Shown here piece by piece: positions 9,228-19,380 of a DNA stretch of 64,000 bases. The translations under genes were made by a program, and so were the position numbers. Source of the DNA: Candidatus Uhrbacteria bacterium (GTDB lineage: Bacteria > Patescibacteriota > Patescibacteriia > 2-12-FULL-60-25); the NCBI GenBank assembly GCA_021413945.1, contig JAIOPK010000017.1, positions 148,573-212,572 on the forward strand, written 5' to 3'. Below the pieces are notes generated by a model. It was not told where the DNA came from, made no database searches, and worked only from the letters and a program-made list of their open reading frames with translations. Every line of letters starts with the position of its first letter. Positions within the stretch are counted from its first letter, which is position 1.

Positions 9228-10352
9228 TTAGAGAACACGCTTAGCGATAGCCGCTTTAAGCTCCGCAAGCCCGCCGCCCGTATGCGCCGACACAAACACC
9301 GGTTCAAACTCCTCATATTCCTTTCGATTAATCTTTGCCGGCTTCCGTTTCACCAAATCCATTTTGTTGAATACGTAAATTTTTGGAATCTTGTCCGCAT
9401 CAATCTTCTTCAATACATCCTCGACTTCAACAATCTTCTCGTGAACATGTTTGTCACTCACATCGATGACATGTAGCAACAAATCCGCGTCCACTGTCTC
9501 ATCAAGCGTCGATCGAAACGCGTCGATCAGCTCCGGTGGCAAATCCTGAATGAATCCGATCGTATCTGAAATCAAAATTTCCTTCCCTCGACCGTCTTCC
9601 GTTGGAATCCAAATCTTTCCAACATGCGTATCAAGCGTCGCAAACAACGCATTCGCGACATACGCGCCTTTTTTTGTCAGCGCATTCAGGAGCGATGATT
9701 TCCCAGCATTCGTATACCCGACAACCGAAACCGTTTTCAACCCAACGCGATCCCGTCGCTTCCGATGTCCCTCGCGCGCCGTGTTCACACGATCCAAATC
9801 ACGCTTAATTCGTTGCTCCTGCTCAAACAAGTGACGTTTCATCAGCTCCGTGTTCGTTTCACCCTGACCACCGCGCGTTCCCGTGCCACCTGCCTGCTGC
9901 ATCAGCTCCATACCCATACCAAAAATACGCGGACCCATGTGTCGGATCGCCGCGAGCTTGATCTGCAACTTCGCCTCCGCCGTTTTTGCGTGGCGATCGA
10001 AAATTTTCAGAATCAAATCCACTCGATCCCAAGCCTGCATATTCAATTTCGCCTTTCGCAACGCCTCATTCACATTAAACATCTGCCCCGGTTTCAGGAG
10101 ATTATTAATAATGAGCACTTCCGCCTTCTCTTCCTGCGCAAGTTCGATAATCTCATCAAGTTTTCCGCCTCCTATATAGGTGCGATAGTCCGGCGTCCCT
10201 TTTTTCTGAATCAATTTAACAATAATAATCCCGCCATACGTTTTCGTAAGCTGTTCCAATTCCATCAGTCGTCGCTTCGCAACCTTGTCATCCATGTTCG
10301 ACGGAATGACGTCGATCAGAATCGCGCGCGGCTTGTTTGGAATGATTGCCAT
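9228..10352 (-). CDS. hflX: GTPase HflX
   Basis: GTRGGQGETNTE, GYTNAGKSSLLNAL, FATLDTHVG, DTIGFIQDLP. Confidence 0.95.
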   Translation of the reverse strand: MAIIPNKPRAILIDVIPSNMDDKVAKRRLMELEQLTKTYGGIIIVKLIQKKGTPDYRTYIGGGKLDEIIELAQEEKAEVLIINNLLKPGQMFNVNEALRKAKLNMQAWDRVDLILKIFDRHAKTAEAKLQIKLAAIRHMGPRIFGMGMELMQQAGGTGTRGGQGETNTELMKRHLFEQEQRIKRDLDRVNTAREGHRKRRDRVGLKTVSVVGYTNAGKSSLLNALTKKGAYVANALFATLDTHVGKIWIPTEDGRGKEILISDTIGFIQDLPPELIDAFRSTLDETVDADLLLHVIDVSDKHVHEKIVEVEDVLKKIDADKIPKIYVFNKMDLVKRKPAKINRKEYEEFEPVFVSAHTGGGLAELKAAIAKRVL

Positions 10353-10405
10353 GTCTATTTCTTAGGCTATTTGTTTGATTAGCGCAAATTATTTAAGGTA
10401 CGTCG

Positions 10406-10888
10406 ATGCAATACGGCAACCACCCATCGCCATTCGGCAAATGTCTCATCGGCATCATCGACAACAAGCTCTGTAAGCTCTCTTTTATCGATCATGAACG
10501 CCAAGCAGTGGGGGAGCTTCGAAAGACTTGGCCAAAGGTTGAATTGATTCGAGACGATAAAGCGACAAAACCGTTCGCTGTTAAGATATTCTCTCGATCA
10601 ACAAAGAAAAACATCCCATTCGTCATGCAAGGCACCGACTTCCAAAGAAAAGTCTGGCTCGCGATGATGAAAATCCCATTCGGCAAAACCAAATCATACA
10701 AAGAAGTCGCTCGCGCCATCGGCTCACCTAATGCCGTCCGCGCCGTCGGTTCCGCCTGCGGAAAAAACCCCATCGGCATGCTAATTCCATGCCATCGCGT
10801 CATCGCAAGCGACGGTAGTCTCGGCGGATTTGGTTGGGGGTTGAAGCGGAAGCAGGAAATGCTGGATTGGGAACAATATCCCCAGTAG
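10406..10888 (+). CDS. ogt: Methylated-DNA--[protein]-cysteine S-methyltransferase
   Basis: IPCHRVI active-site motif; FQRKVWLAMMKIPFGKTKSYKEVARAIGSPNAVRAVGSACGKNP. Confidence 0.93.
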   Translation: MQYGNHPSPFGKCLIGIIDNKLCKLSFIDHERQAVGELRKTWPKVELIRDDKATKPFAVKIFSRSTKKNIPFVMQGTDFQRKVWLAMMKIPFGKTKSYKEVARAIGSPNAVRAVGSACGKNPIGMLIPCHRVIASDGSLGGFGWGLKRKQEMLDWEQYPQ

Positions 10889-10994
10889 ATACCCTTGACA
10901 AATCGATCAAATTATTACAACGGAGTAGAAGGTAGGGGACGCGAGTAATGATGTTCGCTACTCCCTACAGGCTAGTTACTACAAGGTGATAACG

Positions 10995-11801
10995 ATGCGT
11001 ACCATCGGTTGTTTCTTCATGTTCGTTTGGGTCTTTCTCGGCGGCTGCGTTCTCGAGGACGGCCCGCTACCGTCGACGGTCGACGCTGGTCTTACGGCAG
11101 ACGCCTCGCAGCTTCCGCCCATCCTTGTCCTCGACTGCGTGTCGGATCCCTCTCCTCCGGATCCGACACCGGTCGCCACATGGCCGCGTTCGCATCCGTC
11201 CGGAACCCTCCTCGTCGATCATGTCGGCGACCTCTGGATGGTCGCCGACCACGGCATTCGCATGCAGGTCTCCGGCGACGACACGCTCGGCGAGATCGGT
11301 CTCGACGAGCACGATGCGACGATGATGACTCTCGAGGAAGAGCGCTGTCTCACTCCATCGCTCGACTACTGGGGCCCGCCCAACTACAGCTGGCAGCCTG
11401 TCTATGGTCCTGACGAGGCAGACCGCGGCCCCTTCGTGATCGATTGGGCCCATAACACGCGCCATCGCACGTCGATCGAAGCGCTCGATAGCTACGGCTA
11501 CTACACGCGCTGGATCGATGGCTTCGACTCACCCGGCGACGCCTGGTCCCTGCTCGCGGAAGGCGATCCCGTCGGCATCCGCGACGGTACGATCGTCCAT
11601 ACCCAGCACGGCTTCTACTACGTCGTGCACGGCCGATCCTTCTGGTTCAATCCGCCCGATCTCGTTGCGGAAGCCGGCTATCATCCCGAGAACGCCCTTT
11701 GGATGCTGGACTCGCGTCTCCGCGAGATCGCTCCCGCCTCCACTTCCTTCGAACATGAAACATTCGACATCTGTCCGGCGGATGAGAGGAGCACGCCATG
11801 A
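10995..11801 (+). CDS. Putative secreted lipoprotein
   Basis: Lipobox FLGGC; low-complexity STVDAGLTADAS linker. Confidence 0.65.
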   Translation: MRTIGCFFMFVWVFLGGCVLEDGPLPSTVDAGLTADASQLPPILVLDCVSDPSPPDPTPVATWPRSHPSGTLLVDHVGDLWMVADHGIRMQVSGDDTLGEIGLDEHDATMMTLEEERCLTPSLDYWGPPNYSWQPVYGPDEADRGPFVIDWAHNTRHRTSIEALDSYGYYTRWIDGFDSPGDAWSLLAEGDPVGIRDGTIVHTQHGFYYVVHGRSFWFNPPDLVAEAGYHPENALWMLDSRLREIAPASTSFEHETFDICPADERSTP

Positions 11802-11902
11802 CCCTCTGGCCCGGCGATCCCATCGAACCGCGAGACATTTATTTCTCGATCTTCATCGTCTCGCTCTCGCTCGGCATGGCGACGGCTCTCGTCTTCTTCT
11901 GA
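11798..11902 (+). CDS. 34-aa single-TM microprotein MTLWPGDPIEPRDIYFSIFIVSLSLGMATALVFF
   Basis: ATGA overlap with upstream lipoprotein stop; hydrophobic helix; terminator right after. Confidence 0.55.
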   Translation: MTLWPGDPIEPRDIYFSIFIVSLSLGMATALVFF

Positions 11903-11907
11903 CAAAC

Positions 11908-11932
11908 AGCCCCGACTCTCGTCGGGGCTGTT
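11908..11932 (+). terminator. Terminator
   Basis: agccccgactctcgtcggggctgtt. Confidence 0.75.
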
Positions 11933-11936
11933 CCTA

Positions 11937-12206
11937 TTACGCATGCGGCGTCTCCGGATCTTCGTCGATCGCTTTGATTGTTTCCTCGCCCGCCGTCGAC
12001 TCATACACTTCCCACATATCCGAGAGCGCCGTCTTAAGTCCGATCAAATCATTGTCAGGATTTAGCTCCGCATCTGAAAGGTGGCTATCGAGCACTTCAT
12101 CGACGAGCTGCGTCCATCGATCTTTATTGTTCACGCCCTGCTCGCGCGCCAATTCCGATAGTTCATTGAAGAGTTCGCCCCGATTCAAGGTATCTAGATG
12201 GATCAT
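11937..12206 (-). CDS. Hypothetical protein, acidic
   Basis: 89-aa ORF MIHLDTLNRGELFNELSELAREQGV.. Confidence 0.55.
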   Translation of the reverse strand: MIHLDTLNRGELFNELSELAREQGVNNKDRWTQLVDEVLDSHLSDAELNPDNDLIGLKTALSDMWEVYESTAGEETIKAIDEDPETPHA

Positions 12207-12264
12207 ATGACCGAATCATAGCGTATCTGCTATGCTTTCGTCATCATCCGAGACCCGGATCGTT

Positions 12265-12846
12265 ATGTCAGATACCGCATCGCACACCGAAGGTGTTCAA
12301 TCCGAAGAAGCGCTTTTACTGCGCGCAAAAACCGACCCGCAAGGCGTGGCCGTTATTTACGACCTCTACGCGGACAAGATCTACGGATTCCTCTTGAAGC
12401 GATGCGGTCACAAAGAAACCGCGGAAGATCTCGTTTCAAAAGTATTCATGAAGTTCATCGAGAATCTTCCGGGCATCGAGTGGCAAGACGTCTCGATCGG
12501 AGCGTATCTCTATCGCGCGGCAACGAACGCGCTCACCGATCACTGGCGCAGCGCCAAAGTCCGCCTCGACGTCGAGGTCGATGAGAACTGGGATCCGGCC
12601 TCCACGATCGACCAACCGGCATGGCATGCGGAACTTTCCTTGGAACGAGACAAATTGGCGGAAATAATAAAATCGATGTCCCCGCGAGACCAGCAAATCC
12701 TCGACTTGAAATTCTTTGCGGGACTTGAACCGGAAGAAATCGCCAAACTCATCGACATCACTCCCAACCACGCCTCCGTCCTCGTCTACCGCGCGCTCGG
12801 CCGCCTCCGCACCAAATATCACGCAACCTATGTCCGACAATCTTGA
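12265..12846 (+). CDS. ECF-type sigma-70 family RNA polymerase sigma factor
   Basis: Region 2 (IYDLYADKIYGFLLKRCGHKETAEDLVSKVFMKF) and region 4 (SPRDQQILDLKFFAGLEPEEIAKLIDITPNHASVLVYRALGRLR). Confidence 0.88.
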   Translation: MSDTASHTEGVQSEEALLLRAKTDPQGVAVIYDLYADKIYGFLLKRCGHKETAEDLVSKVFMKFIENLPGIEWQDVSIGAYLYRAATNALTDHWRSAKVRLDVEVDENWDPASTIDQPAWHAELSLERDKLAEIIKSMSPRDQQILDLKFFAGLEPEEIAKLIDITPNHASVLVYRALGRLRTKYHATYVRQS

Positions 12847-15800
12847 CCCACGTCATAACGAGGATTCCCGTCCGTTCGTAGAAACGTCACGGGCGGTTTC
12901 GGATTTGGCCAATGCGCCGTCGGAACACCTCGACCCGGTGAAAAAATCATCCATTCGAGACCAAGTTCTCGTTTCTGCAGCCAAAAAACTCGCTATGCCA
13001 ACCCCAGAAATGAAAGAAGTTTCCGCTAAACCTGCAAAAAAAGGCTTCCGCCTGCCTGTTTGGCCAACCTTTGCCGTCGCCGGCCTCGCCGCCGTCCTTA
13101 TCTTGGCGATTCTCGTGACCAATCGCCCGATTGGCCTCCCGGGAAGCCCATCCGCCTCCATTGTCCGCGCACTTTCCATCCCTGCCGCCCACGCCGCCGA
13201 CGCCTTCACCGTCCTCGCCGACAAATCCGACGCCGCCGGCATGGATACGGACACGGCCTTCACCGTCACCTCCAAAGTTGATATCTCGACCGACCAGCTC
13301 CGACAAGCATTACGCATTGTCCCTCCTGTCGACGTCTCCATTGAGTCAACCGGCGATAACACGTTCAAGATCACGCCTTCCGCCCCGCTCGCAACCGGAG
13401 AGGTTTATCAGGTCACGATTGCTACAGAAATTGTAGACGGCAACGAGTCGCAAGCACGCGAATTTTCTTGGGCCCTCCAAACAAAAAACGATTTCCGTCT
13501 CCTCTCGTCGATCCCGCGCGACGGAGCGAGCCGAGTCCCGACAAATACGGGCATCGAATTCAAATTGTCCCGCGACGGCTGGGTTGATCCTGCCGCGCAC
13601 TTTTCTATCACGCCTTCCGTCCAAGGAGAATTCCGCACGCAAGGACGTTACCTAACCTTCATTCCAAAGAAGCCGCTCGCAGAAGGAACGCGCTATGAAG
13701 TCGTTCTCAAAAAAGGTTTTAATGTTGCCGGCAGCGACCTTGCGTTGAAAGACGATGTCCGCCTCCGCTTTGAAACCGACGCTGCCTCGCTCACCGTCGC
13801 GCCGGAAACCGTGTTTATTCCGATCGCGGACCGTTTCCATTTTGAACCAGCCAAAGAACTCACCATCGAGCTTCCGTATGGCGTAAGTACAGCCCTTCAA
13901 GGCGTCCGCGTCACGGGCTATCGCCTGACGCAAGAGGAAGCCAAGGCGCTTCTCGAGAAACGTTTGGCGATTCCGTCTTGGACCGTCGCGGAAAAATTGC
14001 GCTACGCCGATTTTGAGAAGGTTGCGACAAAAGAAGCGTTCAAAGTCGATGCAAAACTCATCGACAGCCAATACCAGAAATCCATGGTCCTCCCGCCGAT
14101 TGCGGAGCCCGGCTACTTTGCGGTACGCCTCGACCCTGTCGCCTCGCGCGGAGCCAAACCGTCTTGGACATTCTTCCAAGTGAACAACGCAGCCGCATAT
14201 TTGAAGGCCGACAAAGATACGCTCCTCGTCTGGACCGTGAATCCGTCGACCAACCGTCCGCTTTCAAATCTTCCGCTACGCTTGAACGGCAAATCTGCAA
14301 CCACCGATGCGAATGGTTTGGGTCGCCTTGAGACGCCCTCCGTCCTCACTAACACGACGACCAAGGCGGGTGACGTGTACCCGGTCACGATTTTGGAAGT
14401 CGGTGAAGGCGCCGTATCGTCGCTCATGGTCCTCCGCAAAACATACGACATCTACGCATTCGATTTCGGCAATCAAGATCAATTTATTTCCGATACCGTC
14501 GGCTATCTCTACACCGATCGTCCGCTCTATCGAGCGAGCGATGAGCTGCGCTTCTTTGGACTTGCACAAGATCGCAACACGCAAGACGCACCTTCCGACA
14601 ACGTGACGATTCGATTACGCAAATCCTCCTACTGGTTCGACTTCGGCACCGGAGAAGAAAAAGTCTATCAGGAGCAGGTCGTCGATCTCGACGCAGCCGG
14701 CCGTCTTGAGGGTCGTCTCGCTTGGGACGAGCTCTCGCAGGGCTATTACACGATCGAACTCCGCCGTAACAACCGCACGATCTCCTCGCGCAGTATCGAA
14801 GTACGCGAGTTTGTGAAACCCGCCTACAGCATTGAAGTTATTCCGGATCATGAGTCGATCTACACGGGTGAAGCCTTGGGTGGCACCGTACGTGTACGCT
14901 TCTTTGACGGCACTCCGGTTCCGCGTCAGAAGCTCGAGCTGACGGCGACAGGCTTGTCGTACACCACGCTGAACTTGGAAACCGACAGCAACGGCTCGGC
15001 ACGTTTTGAATTGAAACCGTCCGTCGCACCCTGCGGAACCATTCCGCCCGACACAACGATACTGCGTGAAACCTATAACCTGTCCTGCTATCCGGAGGAA
15101 CGCTTGATGATCAATGTACGTCCGGTGAGCGGTGAAGAGGGGGAGATTCGCGGTTCTGCGAGTGTCGCGGTACGCCGCAGTGCCCTCGGTCTTAACGTCG
15201 ACCTCTCGGTAAAAGACTTTCAAGCTTCCGCGACGATCAAAACGTGGCGTCATGCGTTTGAGCCATCCGACATGGGCCGTTCAAATCCTTGGCCAAATCA
15301 CGCGACGGAAGTCACCGTCATTCCTTGGCATTGGGAGCGCATCGAATCCGGATTCTATTACGATACGATCGAGAAAAAGAATATCCAGCAATATCGATAC
15401 GAGGCGCGCTATGAACCGGCGATCCGCGCTTCGCTCACGACCGACGGAAGCGGGCAAACGGTTTATAACTTCCCGATGGAGAAGGGGAAAGACTACGTCT
15501 TATTTGTCGATGGCCGCGACGACGCCGGCCGCCTCATCCGTGAAGTGCGATATATGTGGGAGGGCGGTTACGGCAGTTACGCTCGAACCGTACCGGATGA
15601 AAACAAAGAGCCTTCGCTTGCGATCCTTCCGGAGTCCAAAGGTGATGCTACCGTGATCGGCTACGCGCTCGACCAAACCTTGGCCGCCGAGTTTCGCATC
15701 GGCAATGACCCGATCGATGTCTCAAAGACGCCGGGTATTCTCTACTTGCTCGCAAGCCGCGGATTGAAGGACGTAAAAGTCTTAAACTCGAACCAGTATC

Positions 15801-18070
15801 CGTTCCGTTTTGAGAACGGCATGATTCCGAATGTCGAAGTGTATGGAGTGACATGGCAAAACGGACGCTTCGTCGAGGTCCGCAACACGGCGTTCTTCCG
15901 TGCAAGCGATCGCGAGCTGGAAATCACCTCCAAGACGGACAAAGAGCGATACGCGCCCGGTGAGAACGTGAATGTCACGGTAACCGCCAAGCTGAAATCG
16001 ACCGGTCAAACCGTGCGCGATCTCAAATTCGCATACTCCGCCGTCGACAAAGCTCTACTCGCGCTCTCCTACGATGAACCGGCTCGTCCGCTCGACGCGC
16101 TCTACGGATTTGTCGCCGACGGATTCATTTTCTCGTCGCGTTCCCACGAGCAAGTCTATGAAGGATTCGGCGGCGCAGAAAAAGGTGGCGGTGGGGGAGA
16201 CGCACTCCGCGCATCCGCACGTAAAAACTTCAAAGACACGGCCGCCTTTGGCATCGTGAACTCCGACAGTAACGGTACGGCGCGTTTCTCCTTCCAAGCA
16301 CCGGACAATATTACCGGTTGGCGTTTGGAAATGATCGGATTGAGCGGCGCTCTTGAAGCCGGCGCCGGTCGAGTCGACGTCAATGTCTCCAAGCCCGTCT
16401 TCGTCGAGGCTGTTCTTCCTCCGCGTCTCCTCGTTACCGACAAACCAGTCCTCAAGCTCCGTGCATTCGGTGCCGGTCTTCCGGAAGGCGCCGCTGTTAC
16501 CTTCGTTGTCGACGCCCCCTCGCTCGGCTTGCGCGAACAGCGCGTCACCGGCAAGGCACTTGAGCCGTCCTACGTCGCCATCGACAAGCTTCTACCAGGT
16601 CGTCACAAAGTCGTGATCGGTGTCGAGTCGTCCCAAGGCAGTGATGCATTGGAACGCGAGCTCACGATCGATACCTCGCGCTTCTTCAAGGATGAATTCT
16701 TCACCGTCGACGCCGCTCCGGGTTCGTCCATCCCTGAACTCGGTCAGCCGGAAGCGGAAGTCGTGCTCACGGCCAAGAATCGCGCCATACTCCTCCCGTA
16801 TTTGTACGACTTGGTCTGGTCCGGCTCCGCCCGCTCCGATGCCAAGCTCGCCCAGCGCTATGCGTTAAGTATTCTGCGCGGCACGTACGGAGAAAAACTC
16901 GACTTCATGCCAAGCGATGAAGAGCTGGCAGCGGAAGTCGCCAAGTATCAGGCGGAAGAAGGCGCGATGTATCTCTTGCCCTACGGCTCGACCGATCTCG
17001 AGCTCACCGCAGAAGTCGCCGCCTCGCTTCCGGAACTCATCGATCGCAAAACCATGGCCGCATCGCTCTGGCTCCGCTTGGACGAGAAGTCCGCAAGCCG
17101 TGAAGTCCAGTTGCAAGCGCTTTCCGGCTTGGCCGCATTAGGCGAACCTGTTCTTCCGAGCCTGCAGACAGCCTCAGAAATCAAAGATCTCTCATGGCGT
17201 GAACAATTGGCGATCGCGCGCGGCCTGAACGCCGCCGGAGATCGTGAACGTGCTCGCACGTTGCTCGAAACCTTGATGCAGCGCTCGCAGGATCGCGATA
17301 CGCTGACCTGGCTCGAAGTTTCAAAGGATGAAGCCGACAATATCGAAGCGAGCGCCGACGCCGCAGCCATCGCCGCAAGCCTCGCGCATCCAAAAGCCGC
17401 CGCGCTCCGCCGTTACGTCGATTCCGTTTGGAGTCGTGACGCCTTCCCGGTACTCGCCAAGGCTCGTTATCTGAAAGCCGTGCTCCCGACGGTGCTCGAT
17501 CGCGACATCAAACTCACGTACACGCTTGGTACGGACGACAATACGATTCTCTTCAAAGACGAACCGGTAAAACGCCTCACGCTCACCGCCGCGGAAGCCC
17601 GCAATTTCCGTGTCACCTCCGTGGACGGCCCTGTCGGCATCACCTTCCTCCGCCGCACACCCGGCAAACCGGTTTCCAAACCGGAAGTCTCGGTCAGCCG
17701 CCGCTACACGCCGGCCGACAATCGCAATTTGTCCGACTTGCGCGAAGGAGATTCCGTCGCGATCGAACTTCTTCCGAATCTCGGCGCCAAAGCCATCGAC
17801 GGTTGCTACCAAGTCACTGACTATCTCCCTGGCGGTTGGCAGCCTCTCGTCGGTAACCCGTATGAGTACAGCGATTGGTATCCATACGAATCAGGCAACG
17901 GCTACGTCTCCTTCATGGTCTGCGGCAGAACCGATGCAAGCCGCACCATCCGCTACACGGCACGCGTCGTCTCCCGCGGAACATTCACCGCAGAAGCCCC
18001 GCTCATCCAGCACAGCGAGTATCCGTCGATCTCGTCCGTCGGAAAAGATGAAACCGTCATCGTGAAATGA
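12830..18070 (+). CDS. Membrane-anchored alpha-2-macroglobulin-like protein with Ig-like repeats
   Basis: Cytoplasmic N-terminus about 65 aa, TM (VWPTFAVAGLAAVLILAILV), Ig-like segments, A2M segments (YLYTDRPLYRASDELRFFG; NITGWRLEMIGLSG). Confidence 0.85.
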   Translation: MSDNLDPRHNEDSRPFVETSRAVSDLANAPSEHLDPVKKSSIRDQVLVSAAKKLAMPTPEMKEVSAKPAKKGFRLPVWPTFAVAGLAAVLILAILVTNRPIGLPGSPSASIVRALSIPAAHAADAFTVLADKSDAAGMDTDTAFTVTSKVDISTDQLRQALRIVPPVDVSIESTGDNTFKITPSAPLATGEVYQVTIATEIVDGNESQAREFSWALQTKNDFRLLSSIPRDGASRVPTNTGIEFKLSRDGWVDPAAHFSITPSVQGEFRTQGRYLTFIPKKPLAEGTRYEVVLKKGFNVAGSDLALKDDVRLRFETDAASLTVAPETVFIPIADRFHFEPAKELTIELPYGVSTALQGVRVTGYRLTQEEAKALLEKRLAIPSWTVAEKLRYADFEKVATKEAFKVDAKLIDSQYQKSMVLPPIAEPGYFAVRLDPVASRGAKPSWTFFQVNNAAAYLKADKDTLLVWTVNPSTNRPLSNLPLRLNGKSATTDANGLGRLETPSVLTNTTTKAGDVYPVTILEVGEGAVSSLMVLRKTYDIYAFDFGNQDQFISDTVGYLYTDRPLYRASDELRFFGLAQDRNTQDAPSDNVTIRLRKSSYWFDFGTGEEKVYQEQVVDLDAAGRLEGRLAWDELSQGYYTIELRRNNRTISSRSIEVREFVKPAYSIEVIPDHESIYTGEALGGTVRVRFFDGTPVPRQKLELTATGLSYTTLNLETDSNGSARFELKPSVAPCGTIPPDTTILRETYNLSCYPEERLMINVRPVSGEEGEIRGSASVAVRRSALGLNVDLSVKDFQASATIKTWRHAFEPSDMGRSNPWPNHATEVTVIPWHWERIESGFYYDTIEKKNIQQYRYEARYEPAIRASLTTDGSGQTVYNFPMEKGKDYVLFVDGRDDAGRLIREVRYMWEGGYGSYARTVPDENKEPSLAILPESKGDATVIGYALDQTLAAEFRIGNDPIDVSKTPGILYLLASRGLKDVKVLNSNQYPFRFENGMIPNVEVYGVTWQNGRFVEVRNTAFFRASDRELEITSKTDKERYAPGENVNVTVTAKLKSTGQTVRDLKFAYSAVDKALLALSYDEPARPLDALYGFVADGFIFSSRSHEQVYEGFGGAEKGGGGGDALRASARKNFKDTAAFGIVNSDSNGTARFSFQAPDNITGWRLEMIGLSGALEAGAGRVDVNVSKPVFVEAVLPPRLLVTDKPVLKLRAFGAGLPEGAAVTFVVDAPSLGLREQRVTGKALEPSYVAIDKLLPGRHKVVIGVESSQGSDALERELTIDTSRFFKDEFFTVDAAPGSSIPELGQPEAEVVLTAKNRAILLPYLYDLVWSGSARSDAKLAQRYALSILRGTYGEKLDFMPSDEELAAEVAKYQAEEGAMYLLPYGSTDLELTAEVAASLPELIDRKTMAASLWLRLDEKSASREVQLQALSGLAALGEPVLPSLQTASEIKDLSWREQLAIARGLNAAGDRERARTLLETLMQRSQDRDTLTWLEVSKDEADNIEASADAAAIAASLAHPKAAALRRYVDSVWSRDAFPVLAKARYLKAVLPTVLDRDIKLTYTLGTDDNTILFKDEPVKRLTLTAAEARNFRVTSVDGPVGITFLRRTPGKPVSKPEVSVSRRYTPADNRNLSDLREGDSVAIELLPNLGAKAIDGCYQVTDYLPGGWQPLVGNPYEYSDWYPYESGNGYVSFMVCGRTDASRTIRYTARVVSRGTFTAEAPLIQHSEYPSISSVGKDETVIVK

Positions 18071-18975
18071 AGCGCACCATCGTCATCCTTATCGCCTTAA
18101 GCCTCGCTCTTGCGGGGCTTTTGGCATATCGGAATGACGACCCGGTCGAAAAGGCTATTCCTTCGTCACCAACATCAGGTTACACAGCCTCGTCGACAGC
18201 ATCCGACGACAGCGCGATCGACGCGGATAAGTTCCTCGTTCCTGAATTATACGAACCGTCATGGTCGGCTCCCGTTGGAACATCACTTTGTCGCCCATAT
18301 CGCGGCGCCATCGTGAACCATCACGCGCTCGCCTCCGACTTGATCGTAAAAATCGTACGTGAACTGGCCCGCTGTCGTCCCAATATGAAAACCGTGATCA
18401 TTCTCTCGCCCGATCACTACAACGCAGGTTCCTCGTCGATCACGACGCATCAAACATCCTATTCGACCGCCGGTGACTTGGTCGCCGTCAACGCGGAATC
18501 CGTCGACCGTCTGCTTGAGATCCCGTCAGCAGGGGAGAGTGATTCGCTATTCAACCGCGAGCACGGCGTAGGCGTACTTGTTCCATTCTTGCATCGCGTT
18601 TTGCCGAACGTCGACATCGTTCCCGTTGTCGTGAAAGCTTCGATAACTGTCGACCAGCGCAAAGACCTCGTCGCGTGGATCGCCGATGAATCACGCCGTG
18701 GCAATTTCATCCTCGTCTCCTCCGACATGTCCCAGTATTTGGACGATTCTATCGCCATGAAAAACGACGAGCGTACAAAACGTGCGCTCGTCGATTCCGA
18801 CTCCAATTTTTTTGCATCCGCCAAAGACGGTTTCACTGATAACGGTCCTTCCATCGTAGCTACCATCGATGCACTGCGTCCAAGACGTTGGCATCTCATC
18901 GACCAAGCGATCTCAAGCGACTATTCCGGCTCAAACGGCTTCACGACGACCTATCTTGTCGGTCTGTGGGACTAG
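18067..18975 (+). CDS. MEMO1 / AmmeMemoRadiSam-B family protein with N-terminal signal/anchor
   Basis: RGAIVNHHALASDLI, VIILSPDHYN, ILVSSDMSQY. Confidence 0.82.
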   Translation: MKRTIVILIALSLALAGLLAYRNDDPVEKAIPSSPTSGYTASSTASDDSAIDADKFLVPELYEPSWSAPVGTSLCRPYRGAIVNHHALASDLIVKIVRELARCRPNMKTVIILSPDHYNAGSSSITTHQTSYSTAGDLVAVNAESVDRLLEIPSAGESDSLFNREHGVGVLVPFLHRVLPNVDIVPVVVKASITVDQRKDLVAWIADESRRGNFILVSSDMSQYLDDSIAMKNDERTKRALVDSDSNFFASAKDGFTDNGPSIVATIDALRPRRWHLIDQAISSDYSGSNGFTTTYLVGLWD

Positions 18976-19379
18976 GCTGCGAGCAAGCGACGTACAACCT
19001 CGATGGGTTCCTCCTTCATCAAATCGAGATGTAGCTGTTTCCCAACCTGCTCCTGAACTTCCATATTGGAATGTTCGAGCACCGCATGGGCCAAGTCGGC
19101 GCTCATCACGAGATGAAGAGAGTCGGCCACGCCTTCACTCATAATTTGTTCCAGACGATCGACGAGGAGGTGAAGGTACTCGTGCAAGCGATGGTCGTCA
19201 GACAGCTCCTGGCCGATCTCGCGGCCTTCTTTGTCGGACAGCTCGTCCTTAGGGAGCGCGACCACATCGACCTCTTCCAAGGTCTCTCCGTGGGCGAGCC
19301 AAAATTGTGCATGCACATGGTCGGCGACCAAGATCAGGGACGGGTTTTCAAAATGCTGGAGTTCTTGAGGGAGTTGCAT
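18972..19379 (-). CDS. Host-attachment / baeRF-like protein
   Basis: LILVADHVHAQFWLAHGETLEEVD.. SADLAHAVLEH.. resembles eRF1-domain-3-like proteins. Confidence 0.45.
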   Translation of the reverse strand: MQLPQELQHFENPSLILVADHVHAQFWLAHGETLEEVDVVALPKDELSDKEGREIGQELSDDHRLHEYLHLLVDRLEQIMSEGVADSLHLVMSADLAHAVLEHSNMEVQEQVGKQLHLDLMKEEPIEVVRRLLAA

Positions 19380-19380
19380 A

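Noticed and set aside
10920-10975. Imperfect hairpin (gtaggg..ccctac) upstream of the lipoprotein at 10995
   Set aside because: Pairing is interrupted, and the TTGACA at 10895 lacks a convincing -10 at 17 bp; not enough to call a regulatory RNA.
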